A DNA stretch of 64,000 bases from Streptomyces longisporoflavus (GTDB lineage: Bacteria > Actinomycetota > Actinomycetes > Streptomycetales > Streptomycetaceae), in NCBI RefSeq assembly GCF_014649775.1, contig NZ_BMTR01000009.1:186001-250000 (forward strand), written 5' to 3'. The position numbers and the translations under genes were made by a program. Below are positions 31,711-40,159 of this stretch, one piece after another. Position 1 is the stretch's first letter, and every line of letters starts with the position of its first letter. Below the pieces are notes generated by a model. That model was not told the origin of the DNA. It ran no database searches and worked only from the letters and a program-made list of their open reading frames with translations.

Positions 31711-31730
31711 ACATACCGACTGGTCGGCAT
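31711..31730. promoter_or_regulatory. TetR operator before the phosphotransferase-ACAD operon (shared site A)
   Basis: ACATACCGACTGGTCGGCAT contains CCGAC-TG-GTCGG with flanking AT. The first 14 bases, ACATACCGACTGGT, recur exactly before the SDR-CoA ligase operon. It lies 61-80 bp upstream of the phosphotransferase start. Confidence 0.75.
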
Positions 31731-31790
31731 CATGAACGTCAGCGCGACGCAGCGCGGCATCCGACGACGACCGTCCGACCAGGAGCGAAG

Positions 31791-32822
31791 ATGAGCTCAG
31801 ACCATCCACCAGGCCTCGATCTCGACCAGTTGCGCGGCCATCTGGACCGCGAGCGGCCGGGCCTCGTGGGCGGGCCGCTCACCGCCCGGCTCATCGAGGG
31901 CGGCAGGTCGAACCTCACGTACGCCGTGACGGACGGCGCGACGCGCTGGGTCGTACGGCGGCCACCGCTGGGGCACGTGCTCGCGACCGCGCACGACATG
32001 AAGCGCGAACACCGGGTGATCAGCGCGCTGCACGGCACCGACGTGCCGGTACCGGCGCCGCTGCTGCTCTGCGAGGACGACGCCGTGATCGGTGCGTCCT
32101 TCTACGTCATGGAGTTCGTGGACGGCACTCCGTACCGCACCGCCGAGGAGCTTGCCCCGCTGGGCGCCGAGCGCACCCGGGCCGCGGTCACCGGCCTCGT
32201 CGACACCCTCGTCGACCTGCACTCCGTGGACCCCGGAGCGGTCGGCCTCGGTGACTTCGGGCGCCCCGACGGCTTCCTCGACCGGCAGCTGCGCCGCTGG
32301 GGCAAGCAGTTGGACGCCTCGCGCAACCGCGACCTCGCGGGGATCGACGAGCTGCACGCCGCTCTGGGCCGGCGGCTGCCGGCGTCGCCCGCGGCCACCG
32401 TCGTGCACGGCGACTACCGCCTCGACAACGTACTGATCGGCGACGACGACCGGATCAAGGCGATCCTCGACTGGGAGATGTCCACCCTCGGCGATCCGCT
32501 CACCGACCTGGGTCTGCTCGTCATGTACAGCACCAGGCTGGAGCTGCCCGACTCCCCCATCAGCACCACGGCGGGCGCACCCGGGCACCCGGACGCCGCC
32601 GAGCTGGTCGAGCGGTACGCCGCGCGCTCGGGGCGCGACGTCTCCGCGGTCTCCTGGTACACGGCGTTCGCGTGGTTCAAGCTCGCCGTGATCCTGGAGG
32701 GCATCCACTACCGGTACACGCTCGGCCAGACGGTCGGCGCGGGCTTCGACCGCATCGGGGAGCTGGTCCCCGTCTTCATCGAGCACGGCCTCACCACCCT
32801 CCAGGGACGACAGGAAGGCTGA
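31791..32822 (+). CDS. Phosphotransferase family protein (ACAD10/11-kinase-like)
   Basis: A 343-residue aminoglycoside-phosphotransferase-fold kinase. The catalytic loop VVHGDYRLDNVLI (HxDxxxxN) and the metal motif ILDWEMSTLGDPLTDLG (DxD/E) can be read, with a nucleotide-binding N-lobe (GGRSNLTYAVTDGATRWVVRRPP). In mammals this domain is fused to acyl-CoA dehydrogenase in ACAD10/ACAD11, where it phosphorylates 4-hydroxyacyl-CoA so the dehydrogenase domain can finish breakdown. Here the partner ACAD is the next gene, 7 bp away, which supports the same job. AGGAGCG precedes the ATG. The shared TetR site is upstream. Confidence 0.9.
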   Translation: MSSDHPPGLDLDQLRGHLDRERPGLVGGPLTARLIEGGRSNLTYAVTDGATRWVVRRPPLGHVLATAHDMKREHRVISALHGTDVPVPAPLLLCEDDAVIGASFYVMEFVDGTPYRTAEELAPLGAERTRAAVTGLVDTLVDLHSVDPGAVGLGDFGRPDGFLDRQLRRWGKQLDASRNRDLAGIDELHAALGRRLPASPAATVVHGDYRLDNVLIGDDDRIKAILDWEMSTLGDPLTDLGLLVMYSTRLELPDSPISTTAGAPGHPDAAELVERYAARSGRDVSAVSWYTAFAWFKLAVILEGIHYRYTLGQTVGAGFDRIGELVPVFIEHGLTTLQGRQEG

Positions 32823-32829
32823 GACAGCC

Positions 32830-34044
32830 ATGGACTTCGCATTCGACGCCCGCACCGAGGAGCTGCGCGACAGGCTCCTGACCTTCATGGACGAGCACGT
32901 CTACCCGGCGGAGAAGGTCGCCGAGGAGCAGCGCGCTCTCCTCGACTCGCCCTGGGACACCCCGGCCATCGTCGGCGAGCTGAAGAACGAGGCCCGCAAG
33001 CAGGGCCTGTGGAACCTCTTCCTTCCCGACGCCGAGCACGGCGCCGGGCTCACCAACCTCCAGTACGCCCCCCTCGCCGAGATCACCGGGCGCTCCCCGC
33101 ATCTGGCGCCCACCGCGCTGAACTGCGCGGCCCCGGACACCGGCAACATGGAGGTGCTCGCCCAGTTCGGCAACGCCGAGCAGCAGAAGCAGTGGCTGGA
33201 GCCGCTGCTCGCCGGCGAGATCCGCTCGGCGTTCGCGATGACCGAGCCGGAGGTGGCCTCGTCCGACGCCACGAACATCACCACGCTGATCGAGCGCGAA
33301 GGTGACGAGTACGTCATCACGGGGCGCAAGTGGTACATCTCCGGGGCCATGAACCCGGACTGCCAGATCTTCATCCTGATGGGCAAGACGGACCCCGAGG
33401 GCGCCGACCCGCGCCGTCAGCAGTCCATGGTGCTCGTGCCGCGCGACACCCCGGGTGTCGAGGTGCGGCGCGCGATGCAGGTGTACGGCTACGAGGACCA
33501 CTCCCACGGCGGGCACGCGGAGGTCGTCTTCGACCACGCCAGGGTCCCCGTGAGCAACCTGATCGGCGAGGAGGGCGGCGGCTTCGCCATCGCCCAGGCG
33601 CGGCTCGGCCCCGGCCGCATCCACCACTGCATGCGCCTGATCGGCATGGCCGAGCGTGCCATCGAGCTGATGTGCCGGCGTGCGGTGGCGCGTACGGCCT
33701 TCGGCAAGCCGCTGGCCCAGCAGGGTGTCGTACAGGAGTGGATCGCCGACGCCCGGGTCGCGGTGGAGCAGCTTCGGCTCCTCGTCCTGAAGACCGCGTG
33801 GCTGATGGACACCGTGGGCAACAAGGGCGCGCACACGGAGATCCAGTCCATCAAGATCGCCACCCCGCGCACGGTCGTCGACATCCTCGACCAGGCCGTC
33901 CAGCTGCACGGCGCGGGCGGTGTCAGTCAGGACTTCCCGCTCGCCGAGCTGTGGGCGTCTGCGAGGACTCTGCGTCTGGCGGATGGCCCGGATGAGGTGC
34001 ACCAGCGGTCGCTGGCCCGCCGGGAGCTGAAGAAGTACCTGTAG
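32830..34044 (+). CDS. Acyl-CoA dehydrogenase family protein (ACAD10/11-type)
   Basis: A 404-residue flavin dehydrogenase with the ACAD N-terminal helical, middle beta and C-terminal helical domains. Visible marks are AFAMTEPEVASSDATNITTLIEREGDEYVITGRKWYISGAMNP, RRQQSMVLVPRDTPGVEVRR, the catalytic-region helix GPGRIHHCMRLIGMAERAIELM and VQLHGAGGVSQDFPLAELWA. It oxidises acyl-CoA or, in partnership with the upstream kinase, eliminates phosphate from 4-phosphoacyl-CoA. It ends 6 bp from the convergent TetR gene, so both operons of this module face each other. Confidence 0.92.
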   Translation: MDFAFDARTEELRDRLLTFMDEHVYPAEKVAEEQRALLDSPWDTPAIVGELKNEARKQGLWNLFLPDAEHGAGLTNLQYAPLAEITGRSPHLAPTALNCAAPDTGNMEVLAQFGNAEQQKQWLEPLLAGEIRSAFAMTEPEVASSDATNITTLIEREGDEYVITGRKWYISGAMNPDCQIFILMGKTDPEGADPRRQQSMVLVPRDTPGVEVRRAMQVYGYEDHSHGGHAEVVFDHARVPVSNLIGEEGGGFAIAQARLGPGRIHHCMRLIGMAERAIELMCRRAVARTAFGKPLAQQGVVQEWIADARVAVEQLRLLVLKTAWLMDTVGNKGAHTEIQSIKIATPRTVVDILDQAVQLHGAGGVSQDFPLAELWASARTLRLADGPDEVHQRSLARRELKKYL

Positions 34045-34050
34045 GGGCCG

Positions 34051-34647
34051 CTACGGCCGCAGCGCCCTCAGCAGCAGGTCCGCCAAGTGGTCGGCGACCT
34101 GCTGCTGGGTGAGCGGGCCGTTCGGGCGGTACCACGTGGACAGGTGGTGGACGGAGCCGAAGTGGTAGTCCACCACCAGGTCCGCGGGGGTCGCCTTGGA
34201 GAAGACGCCGGCGTCCTGGCCCTCCTCGATCAGGGCGCGGAACCGCTCGTGGTAGCGGCGGCGCTCGGAGCGCACCTGCTTGTTCTTCTCGGGGCTCAGG
34301 TGGTGCATGGAGCGGAAGAAGATCGAGGCGTCGTCGAGGTTGTCGATGGTCGTGACCACCACGTCGGCCGCCGCGTCCCGCACCCGCTGCTCGATGGGGG
34401 CGTCGGCGTTCGCGAAGGCGTCGAGCCGCTCCTGCTGGACGCGCAGGACACGCGCGTACACCTCGTGCAGCAGATCGTCCTTGGAGCCGAAGTAGTGGTA
34501 CAGCGCGCCTTTGGTGACGCCTGCCGACTCCACGATCTCCTGCACCGACGTGCGGTCGTAGCCGCGGTCGGCGAAGAGCCGCGTGGCGGCGGCGAGCAGC
34601 CGCTGCGGGACGGGCGTGCCGTCACCGTCCGTCGTCCTGGCTGCCAC
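34051..34647 (-). CDS. TetR-family regulator of the acyl-CoA module (second TetR)
   Basis: A 198-residue TetR repressor. The HTH is RLLAAATRLFADRGYDRTSVQEIVESAGVTKGALYHYFGSKDDLLHEVY near the N-terminus; the C-terminal half is a helical ligand pocket. Similar regulators control fatty-acid or branched acyl-CoA catabolism with acyl-CoA as inducer. It is the last gene of the SDR-ligase-TetR operon. GTG at 34647 follows AGGCAGG at normal spacing; GTG at 34656 is an alternative. It is the likely binder of the paired ACCGACTGGT sites. Confidence 0.88.
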   Translation of the reverse strand: MAARTTDGDGTPVPQRLLAAATRLFADRGYDRTSVQEIVESAGVTKGALYHYFGSKDDLLHEVYARVLRVQQERLDAFANADAPIEQRVRDAAADVVVTTIDNLDDASIFFRSMHHLSPEKNKQVRSERRRYHERFRALIEEGQDAGVFSKATPADLVVDYHFGSVHHLSTWYRPNGPLTQQQVADHLADLLLRALRP

Positions 34648-34669
34648 TGCCGCCACCTGCCTTTCGGGG

Positions 34670-36376
34670 TTACTGGCTCTCGTCGTGCCGAGAGCCCGCG
34701 TCGTTGCGGGAACGCAGTTCCCGCCGGAGGATCTTCCCACTTGTGGTCTTCGGCAGCTCCGGCAGGATCTCGACCGCGCGGGGGTACTTGTACGCCGCGA
34801 GCCGTTCCTTGCAGTACGCCGCCAGGTCGTCCGGCGCGACGTCGGCCTGCGGGCGCAAGCTGACGAAGGCCTTGACCGTCTCGCCGCGGTAGCTGTCCGG
34901 GACACCGATCACGGCCGCCTCGCGGACGGCCGCGTGGCTGTAGAGGACGTCCTCCACCTCACGGGGCCAGACCTTGAAACCCGACGCGTTGATCATGTCC
35001 TTCTTGCGGTCCACCACATAGAGCCACCCCTCGGCGTCCATGAAGCCGATGTCGCCGGTGCGCAGCTCGCCGCCGGGGAACGCCTCGTCCGTGGCGTCCG
35101 GGCGGTTCCAGTAGCCGGGCACGACCTGCGGCCCGCGCACGGTGATCTCGCCCTGCTCGCCGAAGGGGACGTCCGCGCCCAGGTCGTCGACGATCCTGAC
35201 GACCGTCTCCGGGCCGGGCACACCGACGGCCAGCGTGCCGGACACCGGGTCGACCGGCGCCTCCTGGCCCGGCGGCACGGAGGCGCAGGGCGCGGTGCAC
35301 TCGGTGAGTCCGTAGCCGTTGTGGATGTAGGGGCCGAAGCCCGCGCGGAACTTCTCGACCAGGGCGGGCGGCAGCGGCGCGCCGCCCGAGGAGATCATCA
35401 GGAAGGAGTCGAAGTGCTCCCGCGTCACGGCGGGGTGGGCGGCGAGCGCCATGAAAGCCGTGGAGGGGCCGACCGTGTACGCCGGCTTGTGCTCGGCGAA
35501 GGCGTCGAGGACGACCCCGGCCTCGAAGCGGTACGCGAGCGCGAGCGTGCCCGCGTTGGTCAGACAGGCGGCGACCTGCGCGACCATGCCGGTGATGTGG
35601 AAGAGCGGCGCCATCGCGAAGTAGCAGGCGCCTTCCGGGATGCCGGAGCCCGTGCGCTGCCGCTCGGCGTTGTAGGTGATGTTGCCGTGGGTGTTCATGG
35701 CGCCCTTGGGGGTGCCGCTCGTGCCCGAGGTGTAGCTGATCAGGGCGACGTCGGACGGACCGAGCACCCGGTCTCCGGGCGCCGCGAGCCCCTGCCGGGC
35801 GACCGTGACCAGGTCGTCGGCGTCGGCGGCCTGCGGGAGGCGCTCGAAATCGAGGACGCGGGTGTCGTTGCGGGATTGCAGGTCGAGCTGGCAGGCGGTG
35901 AGCACGACGCGGACCGGAGAGGCCGCGGCCGTCTCGCGCAGATACGTCTCCCAGGCGCGGTCCGAGCAGATCAGCGCGGTCACGTCGGCGTCCGCGAGGA
36001 CGTGCCCGACCTCCGCCGACTTGTACATGGGGTTGACCGGCACGACCGTGGCGCCCGCCTTCCACGCGCCGAGCAGCGCGATCACGAAGTGCGGGGTGTT
36101 CTGCAGGAGGATCGCGACACGGTCGCCCCGCGCCAGCCCGCGCGCGGCGAGGTACCCGGCGACGGAGTCGGAGAGTGCGTCCACCTCGCGGTAGCTCAGG
36201 CGACCGTCGAAATAGGCGAGGGCCGTGTGTTCGGGGGCCCTGAGCACCGAGGCACGGAAGGCGTGCACGACGGAGGCCGCGGGCTCGATCGGGGCGCGCT
36301 GGGCCTCGGAGAGCCGGTCGAGCCAGGGCTTGGCGGCGTAGATGGAGGCACCGGCGGCCGTGGAGGAATCGCTCAC
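34670..36376 (-). CDS. Class I adenylate-forming acyl-CoA synthetase
   Basis: A 568-residue AMP-binding enzyme that activates a carboxylic acid to acyl-CoA via acyl-adenylate. Motifs in order: ALISYTSGTSGTPKGAM (P-loop A3), GYGLTECTA (A5), GELRTGDIGFMDAEGWLYVVDRKKDMINASGFKVWPREVEDVL (A7-A8, hinge) and PKTTSGKILRREL (A10 Lys). It is similar to long- or medium-chain fatty-acid ligases. The GTG start overlaps the SDR stop (GTGA). It probably supplies the acyl-CoA that the opposite ACAD operon consumes. Confidence 0.93.
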   Translation of the reverse strand: MSDSSTAAGASIYAAKPWLDRLSEAQRAPIEPAASVVHAFRASVLRAPEHTALAYFDGRLSYREVDALSDSVAGYLAARGLARGDRVAILLQNTPHFVIALLGAWKAGATVVPVNPMYKSAEVGHVLADADVTALICSDRAWETYLRETAAASPVRVVLTACQLDLQSRNDTRVLDFERLPQAADADDLVTVARQGLAAPGDRVLGPSDVALISYTSGTSGTPKGAMNTHGNITYNAERQRTGSGIPEGACYFAMAPLFHITGMVAQVAACLTNAGTLALAYRFEAGVVLDAFAEHKPAYTVGPSTAFMALAAHPAVTREHFDSFLMISSGGAPLPPALVEKFRAGFGPYIHNGYGLTECTAPCASVPPGQEAPVDPVSGTLAVGVPGPETVVRIVDDLGADVPFGEQGEITVRGPQVVPGYWNRPDATDEAFPGGELRTGDIGFMDAEGWLYVVDRKKDMINASGFKVWPREVEDVLYSHAAVREAAVIGVPDSYRGETVKAFVSLRPQADVAPDDLAAYCKERLAAYKYPRAVEILPELPKTTSGKILRRELRSRNDAGSRHDESQ

Positions 36377-37137
36377 CGCTCCGCCGCCTCCCACTTCTGC
36401 TGGAGGTGGTTCATGCCGGTCAGCCACTTGTCCGGCTCGGCGGCGCGAATGCGGTAGTACTCGGCGACCTCGGGGTGCGGCAGGATCAGGAAGCGGTTCT
36501 CCGCCATCCCGGCGAAGAGCGCGTCGGCGACGGCGTCCGGCTCGATCGCGGTCGGCGTGAGCACGAGGTCGCCCGCGGTGCCGGTGGCGGCGAGCATGTC
36601 GGTGCGCACGCCCTGCGGGCAGATCGCGTGGACGTCGATCCCGCGGTGGCGGTAGGTGAGCGAGAGCCACTCGGCGAAGGCGTACGCGCCGTGCTTGGTG
36701 ACGCTGTAGGGCGCGGCGCCGATCATGGTGAGCAGGCCCGCCGCCGACACGGTGGAGACGAAGCGGCCGCTGCCGCGCTCCAGCCACTCGGGGATCAGCG
36801 CGTGCGCCGCCCGGACGTGGGCCATGACGTTGACGTCCCAGGCGGTGGCCCAGACCTCCTCGGGGGCGGCCTCGGAGCCGCCGGAGCCGAGGCCCGCGTT
36901 GGCGCAGTACACGTCGATGGTCCCGCTCAGGGCCTCTCTGGCCGCCGGCACGATCGTGGACGCGTCTCCGGCCAGGGCGACGGCGCCGATCTCGTCGGCG
37001 ACCGCCTTGGCCTTGACGGCGTCCAGGTCGTTGACCACGACGCGCGCCCCGGCGGCGGCGAACCGGCGGGCCAGCGCGGCCCCGATCCCGCCTCCGGCAC
37101 CGGTGACGACAACTCCCTTGTCCTGCAGGCTCTCCAC
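36373..37137 (-). CDS. Short-chain dehydrogenase/reductase (acyl-CoA module)
   Basis: A 254-residue SDR. The cofactor motif TGAGGGIG is at residues 12-19, followed by VNDLDA (NAD preference), the NAG motif in CANAGLG, catalytic Ser in VSTVSAAG and YSVTKHG (Tyr/Lys). A lipid or hydroxyacyl substrate fits the neighbours. GTG at 37137 has GAAGGAG 8 nt upstream. It is the first gene of the operon, followed by the CoA ligase and TetR, and has the shared TetR site about 55-70 bp upstream. Confidence 0.9.
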   Translation of the reverse strand: MESLQDKGVVVTGAGGGIGAALARRFAAAGARVVVNDLDAVKAKAVADEIGAVALAGDASTIVPAAREALSGTIDVYCANAGLGSGGSEAAPEEVWATAWDVNVMAHVRAAHALIPEWLERGSGRFVSTVSAAGLLTMIGAAPYSVTKHGAYAFAEWLSLTYRHRGIDVHAICPQGVRTDMLAATGTAGDLVLTPTAIEPDAVADALFAGMAENRFLILPHPEVAEYYRIRAAEPDKWLTGMNHLQQKWEAAER

Positions 37138-37192
37138 GATCAGTCTCCTTCGACTGCGGCTCCGCTGTGGTCGCAGATGTGGTCGCAGACTA

Positions 37193-37206
37193 ACCAGTCG
37201 GTATGT
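37193..37206 (-). promoter_or_regulatory. TetR operator before the SDR-CoA ligase operon (shared site B)
   Basis: On the minus strand this reads ACATACCGACTGGT, identical over 14 bases to the site before the phosphotransferase-ACAD operon and in the same orientation relative to its gene; the following TAG continues the half-palindrome less well. Confidence 0.72.
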
Positions 37207-37308
37207 TCGGATGGAAGAGGGTCGGGCCGCCGGGTTCGTTCCCCGGCGCGGGGTCCGCGCGCTAGCGTGCGTGGCCATGACAGCCACCGCGCTCACGGAG
37301 GTCTCTGC

Positions 37309-38586
37309 ATGAACCTGTCCCGAGGCAGCCTGTCCAGACGGGGCCTCCTTGCCGCCACCACGGCCACGGCCCTCACATCGGCGGTCCCCGCGTCCGCCGC
37401 GGGAGGCGGGGGCGGCCCCGGCGGTTCAGCCGGCGGGCGGCGGCTGCGCACCGGCTTCGAGCGCCTGGCCGCCGACGGCTACGCGCTCCTGGACGGGGAG
37501 CGGGTGGGCGTCGTCACCAACCCGACGGGCATCACCAGGGACGTGCGCCACATCGTCGACGTCATGCACGCCGACGAGCGCGTGGACCTGGTCGCGGTGT
37601 TCGGCCCCGAGCACGGCTTCCGGGGGACGGCGCAGGCGGGCGGCTCCGAAGGGCGTTACGACGACCCCGCGACCGGCCTTCCCGTCTACGACACGTACCA
37701 GAAGAGCGGCAAGGCGCTCGCCGACATCTTCACGGCCGCCGGGGTCGACACGATCGTCTTCGACATCCAGGACGTGGGCGCGCGCTTCTACACGTACATC
37801 TGGACGCTCTTCGACTGCATGGAGTCGGCGGAGCTGGCGGGCAAGCGTTTCGTGGTCCTGGACCGGCCGAATCCGGTGACGGGGCGCGGCGCGTACGGGC
37901 CCGTCCTGCACAAGGAGTTCGCCACGTTCGTCGGGCGGCAGCCGATAGCGCAGGCGCACGGGATGACGGTGACGGAGCTGGCGCTGCTCTTCAACGGGGA
38001 GTTCCTGGAGCGCCCCGTGGAGCTGGAGACCGTACGGATGACGGGCTGGAAGCGCTCGGACTTCTACGACGCCTCCGAGCTGCCGTGGGTGCCGCCGAGC
38101 CCCAACATGCCCACGCCGGAGACCGCCCTGGTCTACAGCGGCACCTGCCTCTTCGAGGGCACGAACCTCTCCGAGGGGCGCGGCACGACCCGTCCCTTCG
38201 AGTTGCTCGGCGCGGAGGGCATCGACCGCAAGTGGGCCGTCGCCGCCAATGACGCCGGTCTGCCCGGCGTGCGCTTCAGGGAGGCGTACTTCGCGCCGAC
38301 GTTCTCCAAGTTCCAGGGCAAGACGATCGGCGGCGTCCAGCTGCACGTGCACGACCGCGAGGCGTACGACCCGGTGCGCACCGGCATCGCGCTCCTGGTG
38401 ACGGCCAAGAAGGCGTGGAGCGGCTTCGCCTGGCGCTCCGACAACTGGATCGACAAGCTGACGGGCACGACGCGGGTGCGCACCATGATCGACGCGGGCG
38501 CGGGCACGGACGAGGTGGTGGCCGCCTGGCAGGACGACCTCGCACGCTTCCGCGCCGTGCGCAGGCGGTATCTGCACTACCGGTAG
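37309..38586 (+). CDS. DUF1343 protein, NamZ-like exo-beta-N-acetylmuramidase
   Basis: A 425-residue exported protein. The twin-arginine signal SRRGLLAATTATALTSAVPASA is at residues 9-30, then DUF1343: RVGVVTNPTGITRDVRHIVDVM, VAVFGPEHGFRGTAQAG, VYDTYQKSGKALADIF, IVFDIQDVGARFYTYIWTL, WVPPSPNMPTPETALVYSGTCLFEGTNLSEGRGTTRPFE. The B. subtilis family member NamZ (GH171) removes terminal MurNAc from peptidoglycan fragments. I infer extracellular muropeptide recycling. GGAGG lies 7 nt before the ATG. The C-terminal codons and the stop are part of a 33-bp tandem repeat. Confidence 0.88.
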   Translation: MNLSRGSLSRRGLLAATTATALTSAVPASAAGGGGGPGGSAGGRRLRTGFERLAADGYALLDGERVGVVTNPTGITRDVRHIVDVMHADERVDLVAVFGPEHGFRGTAQAGGSEGRYDDPATGLPVYDTYQKSGKALADIFTAAGVDTIVFDIQDVGARFYTYIWTLFDCMESAELAGKRFVVLDRPNPVTGRGAYGPVLHKEFATFVGRQPIAQAHGMTVTELALLFNGEFLERPVELETVRMTGWKRSDFYDASELPWVPPSPNMPTPETALVYSGTCLFEGTNLSEGRGTTRPFELLGAEGIDRKWAVAANDAGLPGVRFREAYFAPTFSKFQGKTIGGVQLHVHDREAYDPVRTGIALLVTAKKAWSGFAWRSDNWIDKLTGTTRVRTMIDAGAGTDEVVAAWQDDLARFRAVRRRYLHYR

Positions 38587-38654
38587 AGCGTGCGCGGGCG
38601 GTACCCGCACTACCGGTAGAGCGTGCGCGGCCGGTGCCCGCACGACCGGCAGGG
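38556..38654 (+). repeat. Three 33-bp repeats spanning the stop codon of the NamZ-like gene
   Basis: Units begin CGTGCGC at 38556, 38589 and 38622. The first encodes the C-terminal VRRRYLHYR and TAG; the second repeats the same frame including a further TAG; the third has diverged. The 33-bp (11-codon) period keeps frame. Confidence 0.88.
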
Positions 38655-38758
38655 GGCAGTCCCCACCGGCGAGAGGGGTGCCTGCCGGATGGCAGGTGCC
38701 CGCCGCGGTCCGGAATCGTGATCTCCAGCTCCCCGCACCCGAGTTGAGGAGGTCCCTG

Positions 38759-40081
38759 ATGACATCGGCGGCACGGCGCACCATCCCCCTGGCATTGGCG
38801 GGCACGCTCGGCCTCGGGGTGCTTGTGGCACCCCAGACGGCCCGGGCCGCCCCCGCGGACCCGGTCCGGGCGATCGAACGCGCCGCCCATCCCCTGCGCT
38901 CGACCGACCCCGGCGGCTCCGCGAAGGACCTGCGACCGCTCGGCCGGATGGTGGGTGACGCCAAGGTGGTGGGCCTGGGCGAGGCCACCCACGGTTCGCA
39001 CGAGTTCTTCACGATGAAGGACCGGGTGTTCCGCTATCTCGTGGAGGAGAAGGGGTTCACCACCTTCGCGCAGGAGGTCAGCTGGACCACGGGGCTGCGG
39101 TTCGACGCGTACGTGCGCGGGGGCGAGGGAGACGTGCGCGCGCTCGTGCACAAGGAGCTGGCCAAGACGCCCTGGGACACCGAGGAGTACGTCGGGCTTC
39201 TGACGTGGATGCGCGCGTACAACGACAAGCACCCGGACCGTCGGCTGCGCTTCATGGGCGACGACCTCAACTACCCGGAGATCGGGCATGAGTTGTTCGA
39301 CGGGATCGAGGACTACGTTCGCGCGCACGAGCCCGCCCTGCTGCTCCGGATCGACGAGCTCTACGCGCCGATCCGCCGCCTCGCCGACGGCGACACGTAC
39401 ATGGCCAGGCCCCTGGAGGAGCGGCGGAAACTGGCCGGGAAGGCGCGGGAGGCGCTGGGGCTCCTGAAGGACCTGCGACCCCGGTCGGCCGACCGGGAGT
39501 ACACCATGGCGCTGCACCACGCCCGGTCCGTCTCACAGACCGCCACGATCTACGCCTTTCCCCTGGACACCCCCGAGGGCCAGAAGGACGCCATGCTCTT
39601 CCGCGACCGCCTCATGGCGCAGAACACCGCCTGGTGGCAGCGGCACACCGGCGACAAGGTGCTCCTTTCGGCCCACAACGCCCATGTTTCGTACGAGAGT
39701 TATGACCCGCGCTATCCGAAGATGCAGGGCGCCTTTCTGCGGGACCGGCTCGGCGGGCGGTACGTCAGCGTCGGGTTCACCTTCGAGCGCGGGTCGTTCA
39801 TGGCGCAGAGCGCGGAGTCCGAGGTGTGGAAGCCGCGTTCGGTGGGCGCGGCGACGCGCGGCATGAACGAGTACACGCTCGACAAGGTGCGTCACGACGA
39901 CTATTTCCTGGACATGCGGACCGCTCCCGCCGCCGCCCGCACGTGGCTCGCCAAGGGCCGGCCGACCCGGAGCATCGGCACGGCGTATCCGGACGGGCCC
40001 TACAAGATCCGGCTCGCTCCCTCGCACGACGTCCTCGTCCATCTGCACGACGTCACGGCGGCCCGCCGCCAGTCCCGGTGA
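38759..40081 (+). CDS. Exported erythromycin esterase-family protein
   Basis: A 440-residue protein with a signal peptide (ARRTIPLALAGTLGLGVLVAPQTARAA) and the Ere fold. Conserved catalytic-site segments are VVGLGEATHGSHEFFTMKDRVFRYL (Glu and His), FAQEVSWTTGLRFDAYV, RFMGDDLNYPE and DKVLLSAHNAHVSYES. EreA/EreB hydrolyse the macrolide lactone, but most family members do not and act on unknown esters. Export is unusual for resistance enzymes, so I would not call it a resistance gene. GAGGAGG precedes the ATG. It is downstream of the NamZ-like gene, possibly with its own promoter. Confidence 0.88.
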   Translation: MTSAARRTIPLALAGTLGLGVLVAPQTARAAPADPVRAIERAAHPLRSTDPGGSAKDLRPLGRMVGDAKVVGLGEATHGSHEFFTMKDRVFRYLVEEKGFTTFAQEVSWTTGLRFDAYVRGGEGDVRALVHKELAKTPWDTEEYVGLLTWMRAYNDKHPDRRLRFMGDDLNYPEIGHELFDGIEDYVRAHEPALLLRIDELYAPIRRLADGDTYMARPLEERRKLAGKAREALGLLKDLRPRSADREYTMALHHARSVSQTATIYAFPLDTPEGQKDAMLFRDRLMAQNTAWWQRHTGDKVLLSAHNAHVSYESYDPRYPKMQGAFLRDRLGGRYVSVGFTFERGSFMAQSAESEVWKPRSVGAATRGMNEYTLDKVRHDDYFLDMRTAPAAARTWLAKGRPTRSIGTAYPDGPYKIRLAPSHDVLVHLHDVTAARRQSR

Positions 40082-40103
40082 AGCAGCCGCGGCGACCGAG
40101 TCT

Positions 40104-40134
40104 CAATACCCGGGACAGACCGTCCCGGGTATTG
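40104..40134. terminator. 13-bp inverted repeat between the esterase and MHS transporter genes
   Basis: CAATACCCGGGAC and GTCCCGGGTATTG flank AGACC in a perfect hairpin, 23 bp after one stop and 26 bp before the next start. It may be a terminator, but its A/T ends and closeness to the next gene also suit an operator. Confidence 0.6.
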
Positions 40135-40159
40135 ACTGCCCTCTACATCTAACGCGACA

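Noticed and set aside
36406..37308. In-frame extension of the NamZ-like gene upstream of its ATG
   Set aside because: It runs antisense through the SDR gene; the twin-arginine signal and GGAGG site place the start at 37309.
38759..40081. Macrolide resistance gene
   Set aside because: The protein is in the erythromycin esterase family but has a signal peptide and no resistance-gene context; most family members do not act on macrolides.
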